From Nostoc sp. C052 (GTDB lineage: Bacteria > Cyanobacteriota > Cyanobacteriia > Cyanobacteriales > Nostocaceae): DNA of 64,000 nt. Position numbers and translations under genes: made by a program. Below the pieces are notes generated by a model, which saw only the letters and a list, made by a program, of their open reading frames with translations, searched no databases and was not told where the DNA came from. The stretch spans positions 7,511,501-7,575,500 of the forward strand of contig NZ_CP040272.1 of the NCBI RefSeq assembly GCF_013393905.1, in the 5' to 3' direction. The stretch's first letter is position 1. Every line of letters begins with the position of its first letter. This document shows, one piece after another, positions 51,648-60,642 of this stretch.

Positions 51648-52457
51648 ATGATGGTTTTTACATGGAAAAAAGTTCAAAAATTGTTGCTGTGGTTATTTGC
51701 ATTAAGTGTTGTCGTTGGAATATCAATGCATCCAACACCAGCCACCTCCAAGGAATTACCTCAAGCGTCCAGCTCTAAACCTGCGATCGTTCTCGTTCAT
51801 GGGGCTTATGCTGATGGTACATCATGGCAACACGTTATTCCATTGTTAGAGCAGGATGGCTACAGAGTGACTGCTGTGCAGATTCCGCTCACCTCACTTG
51901 CTGATGATGTGGCAACAACGAAGCGGGTGATTAATAATCAAAAAGGTTCTGTTGTAGTAGTTGGACATTCCTATGGTGGAAATGTGATTACGGGTGCGGC
52001 GGCTGGCAATCCACAGGTGAAAGCTCTGGTTTATGTTAATGCTTTTGCACCAGATGTCGGTGAAAAGACGAGTGATTTGAATAAAAGGTACGCAGCTCCT
52101 CCGATTAGTACGGCGATTGTATCTGATGCTGCAAACTTTCTCTATATTGATCGCGGGAAGTTTCACGAATTTTTTGCCCAAGACGTATCAAAGGCTGAAG
52201 CACGAGTGATGGCAGCAACCCAAAAGCCGATCGCTAGCGCAGCATTTGAGCAATCAGTGAATGAAATCGCTTGGAAAACGATTCCTTCCTGGTTTATCGT
52301 GACTCAAAGCGATCGGGCCATCAACCCTGAACTTCAACGATTTATGGCTAAACGGATTAATGCTAAGACAACCGAAGTTAACTCCAGTCATGTTCCTTTT
52401 ATCTCTCATCCAAAAGAAGTTACCAAAGTGATTGAAGCAGCCAGCACGGCTCTGTGA
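51648..52457 (+). CDS. Secreted alpha/beta hydrolase
   Basis: The 269-residue protein has a signal peptide (KKVQKLLLWLFALSVVVGIS) and an alpha/beta-hydrolase core: oxyanion LVHGAYADGTSW, nucleophile elbow VVGHSYGGN (Ser), acid in IVTQSDRAI and His in NSSHVPFISHP. It belongs to the EstC/aryl-esterase-like group that hydrolyses small esters in the periplasm. A MITE copy ends 43 bp before the start. The substrate is not known. Confidence 0.88.
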   Translation: MMVFTWKKVQKLLLWLFALSVVVGISMHPTPATSKELPQASSSKPAIVLVHGAYADGTSWQHVIPLLEQDGYRVTAVQIPLTSLADDVATTKRVINNQKGSVVVVGHSYGGNVITGAAAGNPQVKALVYVNAFAPDVGEKTSDLNKRYAAPPISTAIVSDAANFLYIDRGKFHEFFAQDVSKAEARVMAATQKPIASAAFEQSVNEIAWKTIPSWFIVTQSDRAINPELQRFMAKRINAKTTEVNSSHVPFISHPKEVTKVIEAASTAL

Positions 52458-52539
52458 AGTCATCCCAATCCTAAGAGAAAAAGTTTCTCGGTACATACAA
52501 ATAAAACAGACCTAATTATTGACTCTAGGAGATCCGATC

Positions 52540-53127
52540 GTGCCGACTCAAAATACAGACATCACTGAAGTCGATGGCAGTCAAACCTTATTGCATAAAC
52601 ATGGATATGAAATTCAGCAGTATGGTACTCTTCGTGATTTGCCAATTGTTCTCAACACCAGTGCCCGCAACGAAAGTTGTGTTTTAGTCAATCAAATTTT
52701 GGCAGATACGATTATTCTCTATCACCTTTACAAGAAACATCACTGGTTGATGCGCGGACATACGTTTTATCAACTGCATCTGTTGCTTGACAAACACGCC
52801 AGCGAACAAATTGAGTTAATTGATGCACTGGGTGAACGAGTACAAACACTCGGAGGCGTGGCGATCGCTGACCCACGTCATGTAGCAGAAGTTACTAAGA
52901 TTAAGCGTCCGCCCAATGGTGTTGAGGAAGTACCTGTGATGTTGTCGCGGTTACTAGAAGCCCACGAATTGATCGTTGGGGAATTGAGAGTGGCGATCGA
53001 TAAAACAGCAGCGAATCAAGATAGTGGTACTAACGATTTGTTAGTGAGCCAAGTGCTGCGAACCAATGAGACGCAAGTTTGGTTTCTGGCAGAACATTTG
53101 GTGGATACACCATTGGTACGCAGTTAA
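52540..53127 (+). CDS. Dps-family ferritin-like protein
   Basis: GTG at 52540 is chosen because AGGAG lies 8 bases upstream; the in-frame TTG at 52519 lacks one. The 195-residue protein has the Dps core: LVNQILADTIILYHLYKKHHWLMRGHTFYQLHLLLDKHASEQIELIDALGERV split over two helices with ferroxidase His and Glu/Asp ligands. Helices ending TQVWFLAEHLVD follow. The N-terminal extension resembles that of cyanobacterial Dps proteins. It would store iron and quench peroxide in the cytosol, which suits the redox content of the region. Confidence 0.92.
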   Translation: MPTQNTDITEVDGSQTLLHKHGYEIQQYGTLRDLPIVLNTSARNESCVLVNQILADTIILYHLYKKHHWLMRGHTFYQLHLLLDKHASEQIELIDALGERVQTLGGVAIADPRHVAEVTKIKRPPNGVEEVPVMLSRLLEAHELIVGELRVAIDKTAANQDSGTNDLLVSQVLRTNETQVWFLAEHLVDTPLVRS

Positions 53128-53142
53128 ATTCAGCGATCGCTC

Positions 53143-53317
53143 TTTAAATCAGTTCATTCTTGACTTTGGCGGACGCTATTTCGAGGACAGTAATGAAGCC
53201 ACTCTCGTCACCAACGGGAACGGCTATATGAGCGGAGTTGCCCCCTATGTCCTGAACCCAAACAATGCCGATCGGCTCTGGGAGGCTCACAGAGCCGATG
53301 ATTTTCAGAGTTCATAA
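53143..53317 (+). pseudogene. C-terminal remnant of an unrecognised protein
   Basis: The frame LNQFILDFGGRYFEDSNEAT to AHRADDFQSS has the look of a protein end but no start codon of its own outside the dps gene. I do not recognise the family. The reading frame overlaps the dps 3' end only by chance. Confidence 0.4.
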
Positions 53318-53370
53318 CACCCTTTATGCCGCTTGAAAACTGATTTATCACTTAAAAGGAACTCAAAACT

Positions 53371-53886
53371 ATGAATTCACAAACAGCTCAAACCATCACT
53401 ACTGCTGACGAGTCGGTAATCCGTGCTTTCCATCGCCAGATGATTGATGCTTGGAATCGTGGTAGCGGCGAAGGCTTCGCTGCCCCGTTCAGCGAGACTG
53501 CTGATTTTATCACATTCGAGGGCACGCATCTCAAGGGTCGAAAAGAAATCGCTGCATTTCATCAGCAAGCGTTCGATACAGTTGTCAAAGGAACACGCCT
53601 AGAGGGTGAGGTGGATTTTGTCCGCTTCGTGAACTCGCAACTCGCGCTCATGCTCGTAGTTATCAGGGTAATACTGCCCGGACAAACCGAAACTTCACCG
53701 TCACGAGATTCGCTGCCGCTATACGTCGTAACGAAAGGCGAGGAAGGTTGGCAGATCGAAGGGTTACTCAATACCCGGAAGTTATCGCTAGAACGTCAAT
53801 TTTTCTTAGACGACTTTGACTCACTGAGCGCAGAGGCTCAACGTCAAGTGACCGACCTCATTGCAAGTCTCAAGCAGCCTCATTAA
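53371..53886 (+). CDS. SgcJ/EcaC-like (SnoaL/NTF2-fold) protein
   Basis: The 171-residue protein opens with an NTF2-fold helix pair (ESVIRAFHRQMIDAWNRGSGEGFAAPFSETADFITFEG) and THLKGRKEIAAFHQQAF, followed by sheet strands (RLEGEVDFVRFVN, LMLVVIRVILPG, WQIEGLLNTRKL). The SgcJ/EcaC family name comes from antibiotic gene clusters, but members are mostly small ligand-binding or isomerase-like proteins of unknown role. It looks richer in GC than the backbone genes. AAAAGGAA precedes the ATG. Confidence 0.8.
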   Translation: MNSQTAQTITTADESVIRAFHRQMIDAWNRGSGEGFAAPFSETADFITFEGTHLKGRKEIAAFHQQAFDTVVKGTRLEGEVDFVRFVNSQLALMLVVIRVILPGQTETSPSRDSLPLYVVTKGEEGWQIEGLLNTRKLSLERQFFLDDFDSLSAEAQRQVTDLIASLKQPH

Positions 53887-54043
53887 GCAGATCAATCAAA
53901 GGAGATGTAAGGAATGGCACGCTTGTTAAGATACAAAAGGCGATCGCCCTTGCTCCCCAATACGGGTTGACTATTCTTCCTGCTGACTCCACTCTCCATT
54001 AGTAATTGACCGCTTTAAACCCAACAATCAAAGGATTAGCATA
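53887..54043. other. Spacer with a small coding remnant
   Basis: A frame in 53938-54001 reads KAIALAPQYGLTILPADSTLH, resembling a protein tail (perhaps a cupin), with no start of its own. Nothing else is seen; the SDR start follows. Confidence 0.3.
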
Positions 54044-54793
54044 ATGGGAAAACTAGAAGGAAAAATCGCTCTTGTCACGGGTGGCAACAGTGGTATCGGT
54101 CTTGCCACAGCTAAACAGTTTGTTGCTGAAGGTGCCTATGTCTACATCACGGGTCGTCGCCAAGTTGAACTGGATGCTGCTGTAGAAGCCATTGGTAAAA
54201 ATGTTACGGCTGTGCAGAGTGATGTTTCTAATCTGGCAGACCTCGATCGTCTGTTTGCCACCATTAAGCAAGAACAAGGACACCTCGATATCATCTTCGC
54301 TAATGCTGGCAGTGGACAAATTGCCCCACTTGGAGCAATCACTGAGGAACACTTTGACAAAACATTCAACGTAAACGTCAAAGGTTTGCTGTTCACTGTA
54401 CAAAAGGCACTGCCACTGTTGCCAGAGGGCGCTTCTATTATCCTGAATGCTTCGATTACTTCTATAAAAGGTACGCCAGCTTTCAGTGTTTACAGCGCCA
54501 CCAAAGCCGCCGTGAGATCATTTGCTCGGAATTGGATACTCGACCTCAGAGAACGCAAGATCCGAGTGAATGCCATTAGCCCTGGTGTAGTTCCGACTCC
54601 TGGGTACGATCATTTGGGACTGAATGACCAGCAGTTGCAAGAATTCGTGGATAGCCAAGCTGCCACTATTCCATTAGGGCGAGTCGGCACACCCGATGAG
54701 ATTGCCAAAGCAGTTGTCTTTCTCGCTTCAGATGACAGCAGCTTTGTGAACGGTATTGAGTTGTTTGTCGATGGCGGTATGGCACAGATTTGA
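54044..54793 (+). CDS. Short-chain dehydrogenase/reductase
   Basis: The 249-residue classical SDR has the dinucleotide motif VTGGNSGIG, ANAGSG, catalytic Ser in LNASITS and YSATKAA (Tyr-x3-Lys), then the C-terminal GIELFVDGGMAQI. Gly-Arg-Arg after the second strand (ITGRRQVE) suggests NADP. It reduces or oxidises an alcohol/ketone that cannot be named. The alpha/beta-hydrolase gene follows 38 bp downstream, so the pair may be co-transcribed. A remnant of another SDR start is at 60414. Confidence 0.93.
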   Translation: MGKLEGKIALVTGGNSGIGLATAKQFVAEGAYVYITGRRQVELDAAVEAIGKNVTAVQSDVSNLADLDRLFATIKQEQGHLDIIFANAGSGQIAPLGAITEEHFDKTFNVNVKGLLFTVQKALPLLPEGASIILNASITSIKGTPAFSVYSATKAAVRSFARNWILDLRERKIRVNAISPGVVPTPGYDHLGLNDQQLQEFVDSQAATIPLGRVGTPDEIAKAVVFLASDDSSFVNGIELFVDGGMAQI

Positions 54794-54831
54794 AGTCCAA
54801 AAGGCTTTTATCACTTACTAAGAGTAATCCC

Positions 54832-55701
54832 ATGACTACATATCGCACCGTTTCGATTAATGGTTTAGATATCTTTTATCGTGAAGCTGGTTCTCGTGAT
54901 AATCCGACGATTCTGTTATTGCACGGCTTCCCAACGTCGTCTCACATGTTCCGCAATCTTATACCTGCCCTCGCTGATAAATTCCATCTCGTTGCTCCTG
55001 ACTATCCTGGCTACGGCAACAGTTCCACGCCAAGTGTAAATGAGTTTGATTACACGTTTGATAATTTGGCTGAGATTGTGGAAAAATTTATTGCTGCGAT
55101 CGCTCTCAAAAAGTACAGCCTTTATGTGATGGATTATGGCGCGCCGATCGGCTATCGGATTGCCGCTAAATATCCAGAGCGCGTGCAATCTTTGATTGTT
55201 CAAAATGGCAATGCTTACGAAGAAGGTCTACGCGAATTCTGGGAGCCGATTAAGGCATACTGGCAAGAGCGATCGCCTGAGAATGCTGAAAAGCTCAAAT
55301 ATCTTGTCACCCTGGAAGCGACGAAGTGGCAATATACCAATGGTGTTCGCAATCTAGAAGCGATCAGCCCCGATACCTGGACTATTGATCAACATTTCCT
55401 CGATCGCCCTGGCAACGGTGAGATTCAACTGGCCCTGCTGTACAGCTATGGTACGAATCCACCGCTCTATCCCCAATGGCAAGAGTATTTCCGCCAGTAT
55501 CAACCCCCTACCCTGATTGTTTGGGGCAAGAACGACTACATCTTTCCTGCTGACGGTGCTTATCCCTACCAGCGTGACTTGAAAGACGTTGAGTTCCATC
55601 TACTCGATACCGGACATTTTGCCCTGGAAGAAGAAGGAGATGCGATCGCAAACTATATCGATCAATTTCTCACATCACGACTGCAATCCGTTCTCACCTG
55701 A
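54832..55701 (+). CDS. Alpha/beta hydrolase with Asp nucleophile (haloalkane dehalogenase/epoxide hydrolase type)
   Basis: ATG at 54832 (MTTYRTVSINGLDIFYREAG) is preferred over the in-frame TTG at 54790. The 289-residue enzyme has LLLHGFPTSSHMF (oxyanion), DYPGYGNS, nucleophile elbow YVMDYGAPIGYR with D101 in place of Ser, acid in VWGKNDYIFP and His262 in DTGHFALEE. An Asp nucleophile is the mark of dehalogenases and epoxide hydrolases, which act through an ester intermediate. It is cytosolic. The substrate is open. Confidence 0.87.
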   Translation: MTTYRTVSINGLDIFYREAGSRDNPTILLLHGFPTSSHMFRNLIPALADKFHLVAPDYPGYGNSSTPSVNEFDYTFDNLAEIVEKFIAAIALKKYSLYVMDYGAPIGYRIAAKYPERVQSLIVQNGNAYEEGLREFWEPIKAYWQERSPENAEKLKYLVTLEATKWQYTNGVRNLEAISPDTWTIDQHFLDRPGNGEIQLALLYSYGTNPPLYPQWQEYFRQYQPPTLIVWGKNDYIFPADGAYPYQRDLKDVEFHLLDTGHFALEEEGDAIANYIDQFLTSRLQSVLT

Positions 55702-55833
55702 GAGATGGAAATAATGGATTATTCCAGCATGGCTCATGCTCAAGTATAAACCTTTGAATAACAATATTTTAGAGAATTGGTATGACAAGAACAGAAGCTT
55801 TCATCCATCGCAACGATATCTAAGGAGATCGAC

Positions 55834-57297
55834 ATGACAACAACGAGCAATTCCGATTTTGCTGCCCACGAGGCACTACGCCTGCTCGGTCCCGATCCCG
55901 AAAACTGGGTGCCCGATCGCGCTGGTATCGATCACAATATCACTATAATAGGTGGCAGCGGTAGCGGTAGCACCTTTGTATTTGCGCTACGACGTGCTGG
56001 GATCGGTCGTGTGACGGAGATCGATGCAGCCGATGACGAGGCTCATGCAGGCGTGTGGTTGACGCGAGCGCGGATGAGAACGCTCCGCACACCGAAACAT
56101 CTGCCTGGGCCAGAACTAGGCATCCCAGAATTGTCCTTTCAAGCCTGGTACGAAGCGCGGCACGGGGCGGCAGCCTACGCAGAGATCGATCGCATTGAGC
56201 GAGTAGCTTGGGCTGAGTACCTCAGTTGGTATCGGCACTTCCTCGGTATCCAGGTTCGTTACCAGACGAAGTTGTTGCGGATTGAACCAGTCGCAGATTT
56301 CTTCCGCCTACACCTTGAGGTAAACGGTGTCCCGCAGATAGAGACTACGCGCAAAATTATCTTCGCCAATGGCGTGGCTGGCACGGGTGGTCCGTACATA
56401 CCTCCAATACTGGCTGACTTACCCCGCACGTTGTACGCACATACCGCCGATGCCATCGATTTTGAAGCACTGCGTGGTAAGACTGTGGCGGTGCTGGGTG
56501 CGGCGGCTTCAGCTTTCGATGCAGCAGCAGTGGCGCTGGAATCGGGAGCTAAGGCAGTACATCTATTTGTACGGCGATCAGCGATCGCATCTCTGTCAGT
56601 CCTTCGGGTACGGGATTACCCTGGTGCTTACGACAACTATCCCCAACTACCCGATGCAGCCCGATGGTTCCAGGCTTGGCACTTTCGTCAAGCAGGCACC
56701 GCGCCACCCCCGAACTCGATTAAGCGAGCGATCGCTTTCCCGAACTTTCACATCCATCTATCTGCACCTTGGAAATCGGCACGGAAACTGGGCGATGCGG
56801 AAGCCGCCGCCAAAGGCGAACGCATTGCCATCGAGGTGAACGATGATGTTTTCGAGTTTGATTTTGCGATCGCTGGCACTGGTTACTTCGTTGATCCAAC
56901 CAAGCGTCCCGAACTAGCCGACTTTGCCCAGCATATTGCCCTCTGGCGCGATCGCTACCAGCCACCAGAAGACCTGTACGACGACGGTTTGGGGGCACAT
57001 CCTTACCTCGGTAGCGCCCACGAATACCAAGAAAAAGTACCTGGCACTGCCCCTTACCTGAAAGACATTCACGTATTTAATCCTGCTGGTTTGGTCAGCT
57101 TCGGATTGCCGGTTGGTGACATCCATAGCATTCGCCGCGACGTACCTGCAATAGTATCGCGCATCAGTCACGACTTGTTCTTTAAGGACTGGGCGCATCA
57201 TGAGGCACGGATCACAGGCGATATTGCCCCCGATTTTGAGGACTCGCTCTATGCTGCTGCGGTGTGGAAACAACCGATCGAGGCAGCGACCCGCTAG
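55834..57297 (+). CDS. FAD/NAD(P)-binding flavoprotein monooxygenase-like protein
   Basis: The 487-residue protein has a first Rossmann motif (ITIIGGSGSGSTFVFALRRAG), ARMRTLRTPKHLPGPE, a second dinucleotide site (VAVLGAAASAFDAAAVALESGA) and the late motif DFAIAGTGYFVDP. This matches flavin-containing monooxygenase-like oxidoreductases, whose substrate is unknown here. The gene looks clearly GC-richer than its surroundings, a sign of transfer. Its stop codon TAG (57295-57297) is the first bases of a MITE copy, so the native C-terminus may have been replaced. AAGGAGA precedes the ATG. Confidence 0.8.
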   Translation: MTTTSNSDFAAHEALRLLGPDPENWVPDRAGIDHNITIIGGSGSGSTFVFALRRAGIGRVTEIDAADDEAHAGVWLTRARMRTLRTPKHLPGPELGIPELSFQAWYEARHGAAAYAEIDRIERVAWAEYLSWYRHFLGIQVRYQTKLLRIEPVADFFRLHLEVNGVPQIETTRKIIFANGVAGTGGPYIPPILADLPRTLYAHTADAIDFEALRGKTVAVLGAAASAFDAAAVALESGAKAVHLFVRRSAIASLSVLRVRDYPGAYDNYPQLPDAARWFQAWHFRQAGTAPPPNSIKRAIAFPNFHIHLSAPWKSARKLGDAEAAAKGERIAIEVNDDVFEFDFAIAGTGYFVDPTKRPELADFAQHIALWRDRYQPPEDLYDDGLGAHPYLGSAHEYQEKVPGTAPYLKDIHVFNPAGLVSFGLPVGDIHSIRRDVPAIVSRISHDLFFKDWAHHEARITGDIAPDFEDSLYAAAVWKQPIEAATR

Positions 57298-57426
57298 TAG
57301 TCTGCCAACCCAAAAATGCTGGGTGAGGGCTGGGGAAAGGGGAAAGGGGAAAGGGTAAGGGATTTAAAACCTTTCCCCCTTACCCTTTACCCTTTACCCC
57401 GCCAAGTGAATTTGGCGAACTACTAG
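57294..57426. mobile_element. MITE family 1 copy C (inserted at a gene end)
   Basis: It runs from CTAGTAGTCTGCCAACCCAA to TTGGCGAACTACTAG with TA at both edges. Its inner left end TGCTGGGTGAG matches the inner part of the IS630-type terminal repeat at 59203. It supplies the stop codon of the flavoprotein gene. Confidence 0.9.
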
Positions 57427-57473
57427 GAGTCCCATTTCAACAGATTGTTTACTAATTATCAAAGGAGAATGTC

Positions 57474-58466
57474 ATGGTTGCTCAAGTAAATTCACAAGCA
57501 AAGATTTTGGAAGTTGCAGACGATCCACGTCTTTCTAAAGGAGTGAAGGCATTTTTGAAAGTGCTGAACTCAGGAGGTGTGCCTCTAGAGACATTACCTC
57601 CACTCGAAGCACGTCAAGTTCTCGTGGATGCACAGGCTTCCGTTCCAGTAGACCTTTCAGGCATTGAAGAGTCTGAGAAGAAAATTATCGCCGACGGTTA
57701 TTCGATTACGCTCAATATCGTGCGACCGGAAGGTATCAAAGACACATTGCCTGTTTTCATCTTTATTCATGGTGGTGGTTGGGTGTTGGGTGATTATCCA
57801 ACACACAAGCGTATGGTGCGCGATCTGGTTGTGCTTTCAGGGTTTGCAGGGGTCTTTGTCAACTACACGCGCACGCCAGATGCTCAGTACCCACAGGCGA
57901 TCAATGAGATTTATGCTGCAACCAAATGGGTTGCCGAGCATGGTGAGGAGATTGGGGTGGATGGCAAGAATCTGGCAGTGGTCGGCAACAGTGTCGGCGG
58001 AAATATGACAGCAGTCACTGCTTTGAAGGCGAAAGAAAACGGAGGACCACACATCAAGTTACATATCATGATGTGGCCGATCGTCGATGCCGATTTTGAA
58101 ACGAATTCTTATCATCAATTCGGTGACAAACGGTACCTAACCGTACCCACGATGAAGTGGATGTATGACCTGTACATCCCTGACCCAGAAAAGCGCAAAG
58201 ACATCTACGCATCTCCCTTACAAGCGACGGTTGAGCAACTAAAAGGCTTGCCTCCAGCGTTAATTGTGGTTGCAGAGAGCGATATTTTGCATGACGAAGG
58301 CACAGCCTACGGACGCAAGCTCAATGAAGCTGGGGTAGAGGTGACAACGGTGCAGTACAACGGCATGATTCATGACTTTGGACTGCTCAATGGTTTAGCC
58401 GATCTGCCAGAAGTTCGCTCTCTGTTTGTTCAAGCTGCTGCCCAATTGAAGAAACATCTCCAATAG
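57474..58466 (+). CDS. Alpha/beta hydrolase of the HSL/esterase type
   Basis: The 330-residue protein has the oxyanion motif FIHGGGWVLGD (HGGGW), nucleophile elbow VVGNSVGGN (Ser), acid in VVAESDILHDEG and His in MIHDFG. This is the hormone-sensitive-lipase group of carboxylesterases. A good ribosome-binding site (AAAGGAG) precedes the ATG. No signal peptide is seen, so it acts in the cytosol. It lies between MITE copy C and a decayed repeat. Confidence 0.9.
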   Translation: MVAQVNSQAKILEVADDPRLSKGVKAFLKVLNSGGVPLETLPPLEARQVLVDAQASVPVDLSGIEESEKKIIADGYSITLNIVRPEGIKDTLPVFIFIHGGGWVLGDYPTHKRMVRDLVVLSGFAGVFVNYTRTPDAQYPQAINEIYAATKWVAEHGEEIGVDGKNLAVVGNSVGGNMTAVTALKAKENGGPHIKLHIMMWPIVDADFETNSYHQFGDKRYLTVPTMKWMYDLYIPDPEKRKDIYASPLQATVEQLKGLPPALIVVAESDILHDEGTAYGRKLNEAGVEVTTVQYNGMIHDFGLLNGLADLPEVRSLFVQAAAQLKKHLQ

Positions 58467-58530
58467 GATGCGATCGATGTTTTTGGGGAAAGGAAAAGAC
58501 GCTCTTCCATCGCTTTGCTGCTTACCGAGT

Positions 58531-58634
58531 TATACCAATTCGCAATGGGCTACGCTAACGCAATTAAAAAACTTAGAGGCAGCAAAGCTTTGGTGGGTTT
58601 GCATCTGTATCAGATTTTTCGTGAAATGGTATTA
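58531..58634. repeat. Dispersed repeat with inverted ends
   Basis: TATACCAATTCGCAATGGGC and, near the other end, GTGAAATGGTATTA face each other in opposite orientation (ATACCAATT / AATGGTAT). It is of a type common between Nostocales genes. It may have replaced the 5' end of the DUF6130 gene. Confidence 0.6.
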
Positions 58635-58640
58635 CCTGCT

Positions 58641-59036
58641 ATGAACAGCCACACACCGAGCGCTAGGGACATTATCGGATCATCACCGTTGATTGCGATT
58701 GAAAACGAAGCACCACCCAAGCTGATTGTCGATCCACCGCTTCCCGAACCACTGGCACAGGGACGTGTCTTCATCCAGTACCGGACGGAGAATTTGCGTG
58801 TGTTGCCAGTGTTTGGCAAAGGTGCCCTCGAAGTATCGCCGCGCATCGGTCATATCCACATCACCGTTGACGACGCGCCGTGGCACTTTGTCGATGCCAG
58901 TGGAGAGACGGTGATCCTGGTCGGACTGGAACCTGGCGCGCACAAGGTGCTGATCGAACTAGCTGACCCCACGCACAAAGTAATCACTAGCGAAACTGTG
59001 GAGTTCACGCTGCCCGATCTTAAGAAATCATCATGA
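58641..59036 (+). CDS. DUF6130-family protein
   Basis: The start is uncertain; ATG at 58641 (MNSHTPSARDIIGSSP) lies just after a repeat and no ribosome-binding site is obvious. The 131-residue product has the family core: IAIENEAPPKLIVDPPLPEPLA, YRTENLRVLPVFG, VSPRIGHIHITVDDAPWHF and HKVLIELADPTHKV. From memory, relatives often carry a signal peptide, which is not visible here, so the N-terminus may be lost. The function is unknown. It looks GC-rich like the flavoprotein gene. Confidence 0.75.
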   Translation: MNSHTPSARDIIGSSPLIAIENEAPPKLIVDPPLPEPLAQGRVFIQYRTENLRVLPVFGKGALEVSPRIGHIHITVDDAPWHFVDASGETVILVGLEPGAHKVLIELADPTHKVITSETVEFTLPDLKKSS

Positions 59037-59041
59037 AAAAA

Positions 59042-59202
59042 CTAGTAGTCTGCCAACCCAAAAATGCTAAGTGAGGACTGGGGAAAGAGGAAAGGGAAAA
59101 GGATAAGAGATTTAAACCTTTTCCCCCCGCCCCTTATCCCCAGAGGGGACCCCACCTTCCCCCTTACCCTTTACCCCGCCAAGTTCACTTGGCGAACTAC
59201 TA
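59042..59202. mobile_element. MITE family 1 copy D, abutting the IS630-type element
   Basis: A complete copy from CTAGTAGTCTGCC to GGCGAACTACTA. The TA at 59201-59202 is both its right target base pair and the left target of the IS630-type element, so the two sit end to end. Confidence 0.9.
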
Positions 59203-60411
59203 GTAGTCCGTCAAGCCAACTTTGCTGGGTGAGACAGATTTTTGGTAAGCTAATTGAAATCTAGCAATATATATTTATGGTAAAAAAGTATACTGTAAAT
59301 TTGAGTACAGAAGAAGCAGAAAAACTGCGATCGCTAATCAAAACAGGTAAGAGTAAAGCAAGAACTATTACTCGTGCCCACATTCTTCTAATGGCTTCTG
59401 AGGGTGAAACCGATGCTACTATTGCAGATAGACTACGAGTCAGCGTCTCAACAGTTGAGCGCACCCGCGCCAAGTTGATCAAAAGTGGAATTGAGGGTAC
59501 ACTCAATGACCGTCCTCATCCACCTAAACCACGGAAGCTTGATGGTTTTAAAGAAGCATTTTTGATTGCTACAGCTTGTTCTGACCCACCGTCTGGACGC
59601 ACACGATGGACACTAAAACTTTTAGCAGACCGGATAGTAAGAATAGAAGTTGTGGATTCTATTAGTTATGAAACTGTGCGTTCCTATTTAAAAAAAACGA
59701 TGTCAAGCCGTGGTTAAAAGAACAATGGTGTATCCCCAAGGTTGATGCAGAGTATGTTTTACGGATGGAAGACTTGTTAGATTTATACGGCGAACCATTA
59801 GACCCAAAACGTCCGGTAGTCTGTTTCGATGAACGTCCGTATCAATTGTTAGAAGACGTTAGGGAATCATTACCAGCCGAACCAGAACAACCTCTTCGTT
59901 ATGATTACGAGTATAAAAGAAACGGTAGTGTCAATATATTTGCTTTTTTCAACCATTAGCGGGTTGGCGACATATGGAAGTGACACAACAAAGAACAAAA
60001 GTAGATTTTGCCTTTCAAATGAAGAATTTGGTAGATATTTATCACCGCGATGCTGATGTTATTCGTCTAGTAGTCGATAACCTGAACACACATAATCCAG
60101 CATCTTTATATGAAGTTTTTTCCCCTGAAGAAGCTCGTCGGATTGTTCAAAAATTAGAGTTTCACTATACACCAAAACATGCTTCTTGGTTAAATCAAGT
60201 TGAGATTGAATTCTCTGTTTTATCTCGACAGTGTTTAGAACGACGCATAAAAAACGTACAGACATTATCTTCTGAAATCGCCACTTGGGAACAACAACGG
60301 AATGATGCATGTACCAGTGTAAATTGGCGCTTTAAAACCAATGATGCACGGAGAAAGATGGAGCGGTTATACCCAACCATCTCACCCAGCAAAGTTGACT
60401 TGACAGACTAC
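59203..60411 (+). mobile_element. IS630-family insertion sequence
   Basis: Terminal inverted repeats of about 32 bp (GTAGTCCGTCAAGCCAACTT at the left, GTAGTCTGTCAAGTCAACTT on the opposite strand at the right, both continuing TGCTGGGTGAGA) differ at two positions. TA flanks both ends. It carries one IS630 transposase split over three frames. Confidence 0.92.
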
Positions 60412-60414
60412 TAG
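59277..60414 (+). pseudogene. IS630-family transposase in three frames
   Basis: The N-terminal HTH frame (59277-59717: TITRAHILLMAS, DATIADRLRVSVSTVERT) ends after a run of eight A. In the -1 frame the text resumes as NDVKPWLKEQWCIPKVDAEY with the first catalytic Asp in VCFDERPYQ. At a run of six T near 59943 the frame shifts -1 again to PLAGWRHMEVTQQRTK, with DNLNTH and WLNQVEIEFS completing DDE. Both breaks are one-base losses in homopolymers, so they may be mutations, sequencing errors or, for the A-run, programmed frameshifting. All catalytic residues persist. Confidence 0.85.
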
Positions 60415-60482
60415 AGGGAAAAATCGCAGTTGTGACGGGGGCATCTGCGGAAATGCTGCACATCGCGGGTGGTAGTCATTGA
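60414..60482 (+). pseudogene. SDR N-terminal fragment fused to another fragment
   Basis: Directly after the IS630-type element the text reads EGKIAVVTGASA, an SDR start. It then passes into ENAAHRGW in another frame, similar to a fragment at 62216-62289 (ENAAYREWF). Both parts are remnants. Confidence 0.5.
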
Positions 60483-60642
60483 TCTGTATTAAACTGCTTT
60501 TGAGGTAATTTGGTCGGCACGCACTTACAGCAGAATTCAGAATCCAGAAGTAAAACAGGGTTTATACCTGGCTTTGGGACTTAGTTTGTGTACTCCACCA
60601 ACTTGAAATCTGCTGTAATTTTAATCTAACCATGCTGAGACG

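Noticed and set aside
56369..56839. ORF of 156 codons within the flavoprotein gene
   Set aside because: It is a shifted-frame shadow in GC-rich coding sequence; the + frame at 55834 has clear motifs.
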